NCBI RefSeq assembly: GCF_000938305.1
Contig: NZ_JYMT01000011.1
Span: forward strand, 52,654-116,653
DNA from: Bradyrhizobium sp. LTSP885
GTDB lineage: Bacteria; Pseudomonadota; Alphaproteobacteria; Rhizobiales; Xanthobacteraceae
DNA length: 64,000 nt
Direction: 5' to 3'
Below the pieces are notes generated by a model that did no database searches, was not told where the DNA came from, and saw only the letters and a list, made by a program, of their open reading frames with translations. The position numbers were made by a program, and so were the translations under genes. Shown one piece after another: positions 1 through 7,715 of this stretch. The number at the start of each line of letters is the position of its first letter. Position 1 is the first letter of the stretch.

Positions 1-11
1 AGAGCTGTGTC

Positions 12-134
12 ATGTCAGACAAACTTCTGGTCAACCTCTGGGGCGCCACCATCAGCGCCGACGGTGTCTGGGCTATCGGAGCCGCGGTGGTCATCGTCGT
101 GATTATCGCAATAGCCCGACGGGTGCGTCCGTAA
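12..134 (+). CDS. Small single-span membrane protein, 40 aa
   Basis: An open frame starts at ATG 12 and stops at TAA 132-134. It encodes a 40-residue peptide with a short polar N-terminus (MSDKLLVNLWG) and one hydrophobic stretch at residues 22-35, rich in Val, Ile and Ala, followed by a positive tail (ARRVRP). That layout fits a single membrane helix with the C-terminus inside. I do not recognise a family. It lies at the window edge in the AT-richer integrative element, so it may be element cargo. No strong ribosome binding site is visible in the 11 bases available upstream. Confidence 0.45.
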   Translation: MSDKLLVNLWGATISADGVWAIGAAVVIVVIIAIARRVRP

Positions 135-268
135 TCTTGGTAAAAACAAACCCGCAGATCATTAGGCTGGCGGGTGCTTCTAATCGGCGCGTTCGCGTTT
201 TTCGCTCGCTGCGGTTACGAGATGCGCGAGAACAAGTTGATGATGCCGATGAAGAGGCCTTAGGGCTT

Positions 269-1234
269 TTAGGCTTTTCGGATGAAGGGGTGTCCAGGGT
301 GGATTAGAGAAAGCCGCCCGTTGTTGCACATAATTGCCCACTCCTCCCGTTTTGAAAAACCCGGCGACTGAACATTCGTCTCCAGATAGAAGATGCTGCT
401 GACTCTGGAACTTTCCGGTACCTGGAGGGCGATCTGCCCAAAATGCGATTCATGAATTGCCTCTTGGAATATCGGCACATCAGGCGGGGATGAGATCGTG
501 CGACGGAACACCGTTAGTTTTGTATTTGGGCGATCGACGGTCGTGGATTTTTTGAAAGGGTTGACCTGAAAAGGATTTGTGAGCGCAACATCAACGAGAA
601 CGTCAATAATGGCGTGATAGGCAGGAGCAGGCGACTCGTTGGTGATAATACAACCGAGCAGGAATGACTTAGAAAGGTTGATTCCCGCAGTGAAGTCGGC
701 AATGAGGATGTCTTTACCCGCCAAATCCAGGCCAACATGCAGGTCTGGCGTGGATGATCGCCGCATGATGTCCTTGATCTGGTAATCGTCCATCGCGACC
801 GCTTCTAGCTCATAGCGTTTGTAGTATTTCTTATCGGGTGCCTGGTGTGGGCCGGTTTGGGTCGGTTCGACCGTGATGACGAAACCAAAACCCGTTGCGC
901 TTAGCGGAATGCGCTGGACGGTCAGGCCGTCCATTCGAGGGTGGACGTTAGAACCAAGGATCTGATGCATCCATTCACGGGTGATTTTCTCATCGGTAAC
1001 CCCATCATCGACGGCCGTGGGCTTATGGGTTTTCTTATCTTCCTCTATCCCGTAGATGATTTGGCCGCCCGCCGAATTGGCCATCGCAGACACGTCTTTG
1101 CAAAGCTCCAGGACATTTTTGCTGTCCCGCGTCAGGGCAGGGGATGCCTTGTATTCGATGGTAAGGGTTTCCTCGACTTGAGCATCAACCATCTTCTGGA
1201 AGTCGGCGCGATCGGCAATCGTGAAATCGGGCAT
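269..1234 (-). CDS. AlbA_2 (Schlafen-type) domain protein
   Basis: A 321-residue protein. The N-terminal ~160 residues look like an AlbA_2 domain: the strand with E27-Y-K29-A, the glycine turn around ANSAGGQIIYGI (52-63), and the closing R-x-Y plus helix near 140-158. In this family the domain is found in putative transcriptional regulators, Schlafen-like nucleases and defence proteins. The C-terminal half (about 165-321) is unrecognised and looks beta-rich. The ATG at 1234 is preferred because the domain begins right after it, while the longer frame overlaps the upstream gene. It follows the nuclease-like gene by 8 bases, so the two are probably co-transcribed. Function is unknown; a joint role in defence or element maintenance is inference. 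Confidence 0.75.
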   Translation of the reverse strand: MPDFTIADRADFQKMVDAQVEETLTIEYKASPALTRDSKNVLELCKDVSAMANSAGGQIIYGIEEDKKTHKPTAVDDGVTDEKITREWMHQILGSNVHPRMDGLTVQRIPLSATGFGFVITVEPTQTGPHQAPDKKYYKRYELEAVAMDDYQIKDIMRRSSTPDLHVGLDLAGKDILIADFTAGINLSKSFLLGCIITNESPAPAYHAIIDVLVDVALTNPFQVNPFKKSTTVDRPNTKLTVFRRTISSPPDVPIFQEAIHESHFGQIALQVPESSRVSSIFYLETNVQSPGFSKREEWAIMCNNGRLSLIHPGHPFIRKA

Positions 1235-1242
1235 GGGTGAAC

Positions 1243-2466
1243 TCAGGTTGGAACGTCGAAGGCCAGGATGGTAACAATCACCTCGCGACGCGGGTCTTTG
1301 GAATTGCCAAAGGTGCACCGGAAACGGCTCGCGCCTTCCTTCTTGGGACCGTGTTTCAAATTCGGATGGCTAGTAAGAGAAGTCTCTATCGTTTTAAGCA
1401 CGCCCGAGAAGTCCTTGTTTCGGTTGAACACCAAAACGGCCGTCTTCGTGTCACGCCAACTCAGATAATCTAGGAGCTGAGTTATCGTTGCGAGGAAGCT
1501 TTTCTCGCCTCCCCAGAATTTGCACTCAGCTATAAAAATGTTCCGGTCTTTGACCCGGATAAGAATGTCGGTCTTGCCTGTAAAGTTGAAGGTCTCGCCC
1601 GAAGCCGCACCTTCGAAGTGACCGTTCAACTGAACAAGGAAATGCTGGCGCAGGTTCTCTTCGCCCATAGTTTCAAATGCGGAAGGGCTACGTTCCATCA
1701 CAAGCGCCATTGATTGGACAATATTCAGAATGGCCTGGTAGTTCGCCTCTTCGAGAACGGGCTCTGGTTCAAACGGTGCCGAGGTTGCGGGCAGCGCGGC
1801 CACGATCTTCTTTCGGACGAGCGGAGCAACGTACGTCTTTGGAGTGTCCGCCCTGGTGCGAATCGGAAAGGCTAACCCCGCCACCATTTTCCGAGCATCA
1901 AGCAATTTCTGTTTGCGCGCTTCGATTTCGGGCCGTAGCCGATTTGGGAGACTTTGGCGGTGCTCGTCTGTCATTGCGCGTTGGTAGCCAAGATATTCCT
2001 CGATCTCGTCGGATCTAACCTTAAATTGCTCATTGACGTGAGCGGGCTGCAGATTTTCGCCTCGCACGACGAGTATGATGTTGTTGTTGTGAAGATTAGC
2101 GCGGATTGCGCCGCCCCACCTTCCCGGGTTGATGTAGAGCATGCTTCCTTCGCCATCGAAGGGGATAATGAGCGCCAAGAGCGTACCCCGTAAACGCACC
2201 TCCCGTCCGTAATCCGGGTATTTGATTTCGACCTCATGCGGGCCATCAACGTACGCATCCGCTATCCGAAGGGTGGGCGGAGTGAGGCTGTATTTGTTCG
2301 ACAGGTCGCTGACGATGTCCTCGGTAGGCGTATTCAGGAACGTGTCAGCAGGAATCTGCTGCACGGCTTGCAGTGCCTGCTGCACCTGGTAGGAAACCAC
2401 ATTGTGCATGTCCTGATTATTGAACAGCGCAACTGGTTCACCTAGGGCAAGGACGCTAACAATCAC
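1243..2466 (-). CDS. PD-(D/E)XK nuclease-like protein
   Basis: A 407-residue protein whose C-terminal third carries a textbook PD-(D/E)XK signature. A helix with E269/E270 is followed by GKTD (D300), then E314-C-K316 on the next strand, and a Gln-bearing helix (Q330, LLDYLSW). The N-terminal ~220 residues are unrecognised and probably form a recognition or regulatory part. Such folds cut DNA in restriction, repair and abortive-infection systems. The start is a GTG at 2464-2466 with GGAG about 8 bases upstream; an ATG 20 codons in is an alternative. It is the first gene of a two-gene operon with the AlbA_2 gene. Nuclease activity and a defence role are inferred. Confidence 0.75.
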   Translation of the reverse strand: MIVSVLALGEPVALFNNQDMHNVVSYQVQQALQAVQQIPADTFLNTPTEDIVSDLSNKYSLTPPTLRIADAYVDGPHEVEIKYPDYGREVRLRGTLLALIIPFDGEGSMLYINPGRWGGAIRANLHNNNIILVVRGENLQPAHVNEQFKVRSDEIEEYLGYQRAMTDEHRQSLPNRLRPEIEARKQKLLDARKMVAGLAFPIRTRADTPKTYVAPLVRKKIVAALPATSAPFEPEPVLEEANYQAILNIVQSMALVMERSPSAFETMGEENLRQHFLVQLNGHFEGAASGETFNFTGKTDILIRVKDRNIFIAECKFWGGEKSFLATITQLLDYLSWRDTKTAVLVFNRNKDFSGVLKTIETSLTSHPNLKHGPKKEGASRFRCTFGNSKDPRREVIVTILAFDVPT

Positions 2467-2687
2467 GGGATATGCTCCACAGAATCAGCTCGCCCAAGAG
2501 TCGCAGCCGCTGGGTCGATTGCAATAGGCTTTGCCAACCTGAGAAGGGTTGTACCGTGGCCAAGAAAAACTGCCCCTGTAGAGAATTAGGGCGGGGGCTC
2601 ACACTGCTTTCACGGATGAGCAGATAGTTCAGTTCAAGGCCAAGCTCCTCGACTTCATCCGGGTACTGGCCAATCAACTAACGTCAA

Positions 2688-2822
2688 TCAAGCTGCGAGC
2701 GATGTCGAAGCGTCCACGCAAACGCTTTGCACGAATGCCTCCCACTTTTCCATCGCTTCCCGCATTTTGGGGAGGTAGGTGTAGAGATCGTATGTTTCTT
2801 CCATAACCGTTCGGTTCGTCAT
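2688..2822 (-). pseudogene. Integrase C-terminal remnant
   Basis: Read on the minus strand, bases 2688-2804 encode MEETYDLYTYLPKMREAMEK and onward through WEAFV to a TSLAA ending and a TGA stop. This matches the last ~38 residues of the intact integrase at 4332-5477, differing at only a few positions, and includes the catalytic Tyr of TYDL. Homology fades a few codons upstream (RT.. before the Met). Nothing upstream encodes the rest of an integrase, so this is the scar of a second, related integrase gene. It probably marks the boundary between two stacked integrative modules. Confidence 0.85.
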
Positions 2823-2867
2823 TCTCCTCAACCTCAACCCATACCTTGCGGCGATAGGTGGCGGTGC

Positions 2868-3191
2868 CTAAGACTTTTTCATTGATGATGGGCGAGTTGC
2901 GAAAGACGAAACGATAATCCCGATGGCCGCTGAAACCAGCGCCCGGCTCAGAACCAATTCGAGTGACCGGTCATAATCAGCGGTCGCATAGGTAAATGAG
3001 AAGTCGTTGACAACTGAGAGCAGTATTGAAGCTCCGGTTCCGCAAGCAACTGCGACAGCCCGACTTCTAGTACGCTTAGCTCGCCTGGCCACAAAGACGG
3101 TCAGTGAGACAGTGACTACAAAGCTTACGAGCTGAGATATCGTATCGAGCATAAGGCCACATGATGGAAGTGTTTCACCAACTCTTAACAC
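2868..3191 (-). CDS. Small membrane protein, 107 aa
   Basis: A 107-residue protein with two or three predicted membrane helices: about residues 14-34 (LDTISQLVSFVVTVSLTVFV), 47-62 and 80-98. A basic stretch (ARRAKRTRSR) lies between the first two, suggesting a cytoplasmic loop. The GTG start at 3189-3191 is preferred because GAGG lies 5 bases upstream. An ATG at 3152 would keep all helices but has no visible ribosome binding site. Family not recognised. It sits between the integrase remnant and another membrane protein in the integrative element and may be functionally linked to that neighbour. Confidence 0.55.
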   Translation of the reverse strand: MLRVGETLPSCGLMLDTISQLVSFVVTVSLTVFVARRAKRTRSRAVAVACGTGASILLSVVNDFSFTYATADYDRSLELVLSRALVSAAIGIIVSSFATRPSSMKKS

Positions 3192-3260
3192 CTCAGCCTC
3201 GCCGATTTCGCGCTACCCCGATTCGTTCTTTGAGAACGGAATAGAGTCAGAGCGTGAACT

Positions 3261-4064
3261 CTATCCGTAAAGCTGCAACAGAACGGCATGAAGTTCGGAT
3301 TGAAGCGCTGAGATGCGCGCTATTGCGTCTTTGAAAATCTGCTTAAACGTTTCCTCCTTGTAAACTGGAGATACGCGCGCGGCCATGATTTGTGGTTTGT
3401 AACCCAGAGCCAGAAAAAACGTATTCACAACCGTGCAATTGGGCTCGAAATAGTAGGCAACCGCATTGAGATCGTGTTGGAAAGATTGATCCTCGAACTG
3501 GAGCTGACCTAAAAGCTTTCGAAATTTGAAGAATACGGCGGGATCGGTTTTAGGTTGTGGCCCGGGCAGCTGAGATTTGTCGAAATTCTCAGATATTTTA
3601 TTCTGTTTCGCGATGTTGAACTCAATCCATTTGGCTCTCGCCTTGGCAATGAAGTCATCTGGTAGGTCATCGTAAGCTACGCGGCCATTGAGAAGGCCGA
3701 ATTCCTGCAGGACTTGTAAGTATTGTAACTTTGCAAGCTCGGGCCAAATCGAACCATCACTGCCGGGCAAGAACGGAATCTTCTGAACCGTCTTCGCGTC
3801 GTCTACTGTTGTCTTAAATGCAAGCTCGCGCCCATATAGTTCTTGGATGAACATGCTTTGGCGGTTTATGAGCTGTTCGGCCTCTTTCATACATTGCGCG
3901 TGGTTTGTGACGTACCCGCCGCCGACAGACAGCAGCAGCGCCGAGAGAAGCCATAGGACGATCCCGCTATTGATAAACGCCCAAAGCTTACTTTTCTTTG
4001 GCTCAACCGGCTTGGCCAGCCTCTCTCGAAGCATCCTGTTTCGGATCTTCTCGTATTTCGGCAT
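3261..4064 (-). CDS. Membrane-anchored hypothetical protein
   Basis: About 267 residues from ATG 4064; a TTG at 4121 in the same frame would add 19 residues. A basic N-terminal segment (MPKYEKIRNRMLRERLAKP) precedes one membrane helix, around WAFINSGIVLWLLSALLLSV. The remaining ~210 residues would then form a helical domain on the far side of the membrane. It has few cysteines and no motif that I recognise. It lies on the same strand and directly upstream of the small membrane gene at 2868-3191, with 69 bases between them. Both are element cargo of unknown function; the base composition is clearly more AT-rich than the chromosome to the right. Confidence 0.65.
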   Translation of the reverse strand: MPKYEKIRNRMLRERLAKPVEPKKSKLWAFINSGIVLWLLSALLLSVGGGYVTNHAQCMKEAEQLINRQSMFIQELYGRELAFKTTVDDAKTVQKIPFLPGSDGSIWPELAKLQYLQVLQEFGLLNGRVAYDDLPDDFIAKARAKWIEFNIAKQNKISENFDKSQLPGPQPKTDPAVFFKFRKLLGQLQFEDQSFQHDLNAVAYYFEPNCTVVNTFFLALGYKPQIMAARVSPVYKEETFKQIFKDAIARISALQSELHAVLLQLYG

Positions 4065-4331
4065 TCTGGCCACGACGGGCTCCAATCGTTCGCTCGCCAC
4101 GGTCCAATATGCATAACACAACTTGCACGATAAGGTCTGTCTTGCGATAAGCCAATTGCTCCCCGTGCGTTGGGGAGAAATATAGTTTGATGTCGGCGGC
4201 GATTAGAGACGCAATTTCGAAGCGATCGCGAGCAACTGGCCGAAGGTGAAGGGACGGGGCCTCAATGCGCGCCAGAGACATCGTTTAATGCTTGTCAGGT
4301 TCGTCGGTCCAAACGCAGAAGTTTGTGCGGG

Positions 4332-5477
4332 TCACGCGGCAAGTGATGTCGGAACGTCGATGCAAACGCCTTGGACGAATGCTTCCCACTTTTCCATCGC
4401 TTCGCGCATTTCGGGGAGGTACGTCCAGAGGTCGTAGGTGTCTTCCATGTCCGTGCGAGCGGAGATGTGGTTGACCAACCGCTCCGCGATATCGGGGCGG
4501 ACTTTCAGGCGGCCGAGGTTTGTTCGAAACGTTCGGCGTAGGTCGTGCAATGTCCAGGGCGCAATGTTGGCGGTCTTGTCGAGAGCCTTCTTGCATTTGC
4601 TCCAACCGCTGAAAGGTCGGTCGCCCTCACGCACCGGCCCGCGAGCGGGGAAGAGCAGGGGACTATCGCGGTTCTCCTGAACTTTCTTGTGAATAATTGC
4701 CGAGGCCATTGGCCCGACTGGGAAGGTGTGCACCCGGTTGTTTTTGGTAAGTTCGCCGGGAAGCGTCACGGTTTGCTGATTGTGAGAGTAGTGGAGTTTA
4801 GCCAACGCTCCGGTCTCGCTGCGGCGTTGACCCATCAAGATGAGCAACCGGACGATTTCTCCAAACTCTCCTTCAGTCTGGCCGGCGGCATGCCAAACGG
4901 TTCGCAGCTCCTCGTCCGTCAGGATGCGCTTGCGCTTCTTAGACTTCGCAATCTGCATCCCTTCAAGCGGGTTGACGGTGATGTATCGCCGCTGTGGCCG
5001 GATAGCCCAGCGGAAGAATATCCGGCAGACGGCCAAGGCGTGGGCCTGCTCGCTGGGGGTATCGATCAAGGGGTCTGTGATGGCCGAAAGCATAAACGGG
5101 GTAACCGCGTCCATACGCTTCGGCTTGAGCGTTGGGAGGAAGTGCGTTTCGATCATCCTGCGGTAGTCCCGCTGGGTACGCGCCTTCCGGCGGGCGATGT
5201 AGTCCGTTTTGAAGATCTCGTAGGCCTCGCCGAAGGTCACCCGCTGACCGCTTAGGGGCGTCGCAGCAAGGAGCCGCTTGGCCTCCTTCCGGGCGTCGGC
5301 AAGACTGACGGCAGGGTAGTGGCCAATCCGGATGCGCCGTCGCTCCTGGCCTCGCATGACAATCCACGTGCGGCGATGCTTGCCGACTCGGATGCCAAAG
5401 GCAGGTGTCGTCTCGTCAAAATGCGTGCCCGCGGGAAGCGAACGCACGGTCAAATCGGTGAGGCGCGCGGTAGGCAT
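4332..5477 (-). CDS. P4-type tyrosine integrase
   Basis: A 381-residue site-specific recombinase that integrates and excises the mobile element. An N-terminal DUF4102-like arm-binding domain (about 1-80, LTDLTVRSLPAG...) is followed by a core-binding domain (80-180) and the catalytic domain. The catalytic set is visible: R218 in GQRRSE, K245, H311 and R314 in HDLRR, H337, and Y348 in TYDL. Length and layout are normal for the family, so it looks functional. It is transcribed away from the truncated tRNA 140 bases beyond its start, the usual position for an integrase next to its att site. Confidence 0.95.
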   Translation of the reverse strand: MPTARLTDLTVRSLPAGTHFDETTPAFGIRVGKHRRTWIVMRGQERRRIRIGHYPAVSLADARKEAKRLLAATPLSGQRVTFGEAYEIFKTDYIARRKARTQRDYRRMIETHFLPTLKPKRMDAVTPFMLSAITDPLIDTPSEQAHALAVCRIFFRWAIRPQRRYITVNPLEGMQIAKSKKRKRILTDEELRTVWHAAGQTEGEFGEIVRLLILMGQRRSETGALAKLHYSHNQQTVTLPGELTKNNRVHTFPVGPMASAIIHKKVQENRDSPLLFPARGPVREGDRPFSGWSKCKKALDKTANIAPWTLHDLRRTFRTNLGRLKVRPDIAERLVNHISARTDMEDTYDLWTYLPEMREAMEKWEAFVQGVCIDVPTSLAA

Positions 5478-5616
5478 TTGGCTCTTTTTGGCTCAGCAAT
5501 CGCGCGTGCTGTGGTGTTACGCGCGTGAGCACTATGAGCGAGTTATGCCTGCAAATAAAGGATAACTTGCATTTCGACGTGCGCCATGTAGCACCATGAA
5601 TCGGTGCAAAAAATAA

Positions 5617-5655
5617 ATCGAAATCCGATGCTCTATCCAGCTGAGCTACGAGCGC
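5617..5655 (-). tRNA. Truncated tRNA 5' half (Arg-like), att scar
   Basis: The minus strand from 5655 reads GCGCTCGTAGCTCAGCTGGA and continues TAGAGC-A-TCGGA-TTTCGA. This gives a complete acceptor 5' strand, D-arm and anticodon 5' stem, breaking off in the anticodon loop (TCG would be the anticodon, i.e. Arg). No matching 3' half follows: the next bases are an AT-rich run with no T-arm, and the acceptor complement CGAGCGC is absent. The gene is therefore not functional as it stands. Its position beside the integrase suggests an attachment site with the break in the anticodon loop. Confidence 0.7.
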
Positions 5656-5753
5656 GTGTGGGTCGATTATCAGACTTGGCTTGCGAGGGCCAGCAGCCCC
5701 GGCGCGTGTCCACCGATGCGGTGTCCGCGCCGTCTCCCGCCGCTTTTCCGCCC

Positions 5754-6044
5754 TCAGAAGCAGGGATGCCGGCGGCGGTCCTGGCCGATATAGGCGGCCG
5801 AGCTCTGGTAGCATTTGCTGGTCGAGGGGCCGTCGTAAAAGGCGAAGGTGCCCGCGTCCGGGCCGGGGCCGTAATTGTGCAGATAGCTGATGTGGTAGGG
5901 CAGGCCCCAATAGGCGTGCCGATAGTGGTGATGCCGGTGGTGCGGGTAGGCGGAGAGGTCGGCCGCGACGGCCGGGGTGAAGGCCACGGCGGCAGAGGCT
6001 GCCATGGCAACGGCGAACGCGGCAAAAAGCTGGATCTTGGTCAT
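5754..6044 (-). CDS. Small secreted His/Tyr-rich protein
   Basis: A 96-residue protein with a clear Sec signal peptide (MTKIQLFAAFAVAMAASAAVA, cleavage near ...PAVA-ADL, residue 28). The mature part starts with a His/Tyr-rich stretch (YPHHRHHHYRHAYWG) that could bind metal, followed by Gly- and Tyr-rich sequence and two cysteines (C78 and C95). Short secreted proteins of this kind are common in Bradyrhizobium and mostly uncharacterised. It stands alone, with chromosomal base composition, and begins the normal chromosome to the right of the integrative element. Confidence 0.7.
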   Translation of the reverse strand: MTKIQLFAAFAVAMAASAAVAFTPAVAADLSAYPHHRHHHYRHAYWGLPYHISYLHNYGPGPDAGTFAFYDGPSTSKCYQSSAAYIGQDRRRHPCF

Positions 6045-6266
6045 TGGCGGCCTCCGGGCATCACGCTGGAATCGGCCATTTGGGCCGCTCCATGGTTCAT
6101 TTAACCCGGAATTGGGCGGAAAGCTGCGGGAAATCAGTCACAGCGCGCCAAAATTCGCCTTTTTGCGGATGCTTAACCGATTGCCAACACAGTCCGGCCA
6201 GAGTCTTGGGGTGAGGTCCGTCCGGGCCGACCCATCCTGACCAGGCATTTCGGTTTCGAACGTTCC

Positions 6267-6710
6267 ATGCGCATCACGCCCCTTGCCTTGCTGTTTCTCG
6301 TTCTGGCTGCCGCGCCTGCGCGGGCGGATCTGCACATCACGCGCGACCATGGCGGCTATGTCGAGGAGTACAAGGCCAAGTACAAGCGCATCAAGGAGCG
6401 CGGCGAGCGCGTCGTCATCGACGGCATCTGCAATTCCGCCTGCACGCTGGTGTTCGGCATCGTGCCGATGAACAAGATCTGCGTGACGCCGAAGGCCAGC
6501 CTCGGGTTTCACCAGGCCTATTACGACAAGGCCTTCACCTTCGGCATCAAGGTCACCAGCATGGAAGGCACTTCCGACCTGATGTCCTATTACCCGGACA
6601 CGGTGAAGGACTGGATCCGCCGCAATGGCGGCCTCACCACCGAGATGAAGAAGATCAAGAACGGCGTCGATCTCTGGAAGATCGTCGATCCCTGTCCAGA
6701 CGAGTGGTAG
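6267..6710 (+). CDS. Periplasmic ClpP-like (COG3904-type) protein
   Basis: A 147-residue exported protein: signal peptide MRITPLALLFLVLAAAPARA, then a compact domain. The segment GICNSACTLVFGIVP followed by ICVTPKASLGFHQAYY matches the pattern of COG3904-type periplasmic proteins, which share the ClpP/crotonase fold: the Ser of CNSAC sits where a nucleophile would be, and a His follows in LGFH. Proteins of that group are usually longer, so this is a minimal version. Proteolytic activity has not been shown for it and is inference. It appears monocistronic. Confidence 0.7.
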   Translation: MRITPLALLFLVLAAAPARADLHITRDHGGYVEEYKAKYKRIKERGERVVIDGICNSACTLVFGIVPMNKICVTPKASLGFHQAYYDKAFTFGIKVTSMEGTSDLMSYYPDTVKDWIRRNGGLTTEMKKIKNGVDLWKIVDPCPDEW

Positions 6711-6814
6711 GGCGAGCCGTCTCGCGCGTCGCGTCTTTCATGAGACTGTTGCTTGGACGCTCGGTGGATGGCAGGCTAAACGCCGATATCATCCCATCTT
6801 GGTGAAGTTCTCTC

Positions 6815-7648
6815 GTGAGTGGCAGGCAAAACAATCTTCTTGCTCAGGCCTTGCAACAAGGCGCGCAGGCGCTGCGAACGCAGCAGTTCGGTCTGGCGGA
6901 GAAGATTGCAACCGAGATCCTGAAATCGAGCCGCACCGACCGGAATGCGGCGCTGATCCTGGCTCACGCCCTGAGGGGCCAGAATCGGGCAGGCGAGGCG
7001 ATTGCGCCGCTCGAAAGGGTTGCACGCCGCGGCAATGACGGGGAAATCGAGACCCTGCTTGGTGCATCGCTCTGCGATTCCGGGCGGGCGCCTGACGGCA
7101 TCGAGCAACTCCGGCGCACCGCTGCGCGGCGCCCACTTTATTTGCCCGCCTTTCAGGAACTCGCAGGTCAGCTTGCCAAAGCCGGACGCTTCGATGAAGC
7201 CATCCAGACCATGCAAGACGGCGTCGAATTGGCCCCTGAGAGCGTCGACCTGAAGCTCGACCTCGGACGCCTGCTGCAGCAGAACGGCGAGCGTGCCAAG
7301 GCTCGCGACATCCTGACTGTCGCGCGTGACGCTGCGCCCGGACGCACCGATATCCTGAGCGAACTTGGCCGGGTGCTGCTCCTTGAGGGAGACTATACCG
7401 CTGCTGCGGATGCCTACCGGCACGCACTCGCGCTGCGTCCGGACGACGGCTTGACCCGTGCCAACCTCGCCACCTGTCTCATGGAGAAGGGAGAGCGCGA
7501 CGCCGCCGAGGCGGCGCTCCGCGTAGTCATGAAGGGCCGACCCCATTTGCTTGGCCGTGCCGCCTACGTGCTTGCCGCGTCATCGCATGGCCGCTTCTTT
7601 TTCGATATGAGCGCGGTTGCGAAATTCCTTGGGGGAGAATCGTCTTGA
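6815..7648 (+). CDS. Tetratricopeptide repeat protein
   Basis: A 277-residue cytoplasmic protein made of tandem TPR helix pairs spanning about residues 8-245. Repeat signatures are visible in A..EIL...P.N..A, GRFDEAIQTM, GDYTAAADAYRHALALRPDD and GERDAAEAAL. It ends with HGRFFFD and FLGG, a tail seen in other bradyrhizobial TPR proteins. TPR proteins act as protein-protein scaffolds; no partner can be read from the context. The start is GTG at 6815. The neighbour on the other strand converges, and 67 bases separate the stop codons. Confidence 0.8.
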   Translation: MSGRQNNLLAQALQQGAQALRTQQFGLAEKIATEILKSSRTDRNAALILAHALRGQNRAGEAIAPLERVARRGNDGEIETLLGASLCDSGRAPDGIEQLRRTAARRPLYLPAFQELAGQLAKAGRFDEAIQTMQDGVELAPESVDLKLDLGRLLQQNGERAKARDILTVARDAAPGRTDILSELGRVLLLEGDYTAAADAYRHALALRPDDGLTRANLATCLMEKGERDAAEAALRVVMKGRPHLLGRAAYVLAASSHGRFFFDMSAVAKFLGGESS

Positions 7649-7715
7649 ACAGCTCAAGCACGATCCCGAGAAGCGGCTTCCTTGCGAGCAAGGCGAAACG
7701 CGTCAGCGCAAGAAT

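Noticed and set aside
150..175. Hairpin ACCCGC...GCGGGT after the first small gene
   Set aside because: Six base pairs, a 14-base loop and no T-run; not convincing as a terminator.
174..263. 29-codon GTG frame with a hydrophobic start
   Set aside because: Too short, with no ribosome site that stands out and no known relative.
2456..2677. 73-residue minus-strand frame between the integrase remnant and the nuclease gene
   Set aside because: No recognised sequence and no supporting ribosome site; overlaps the nuclease GTG by 11 bases. Possibly real, not supported enough to list.
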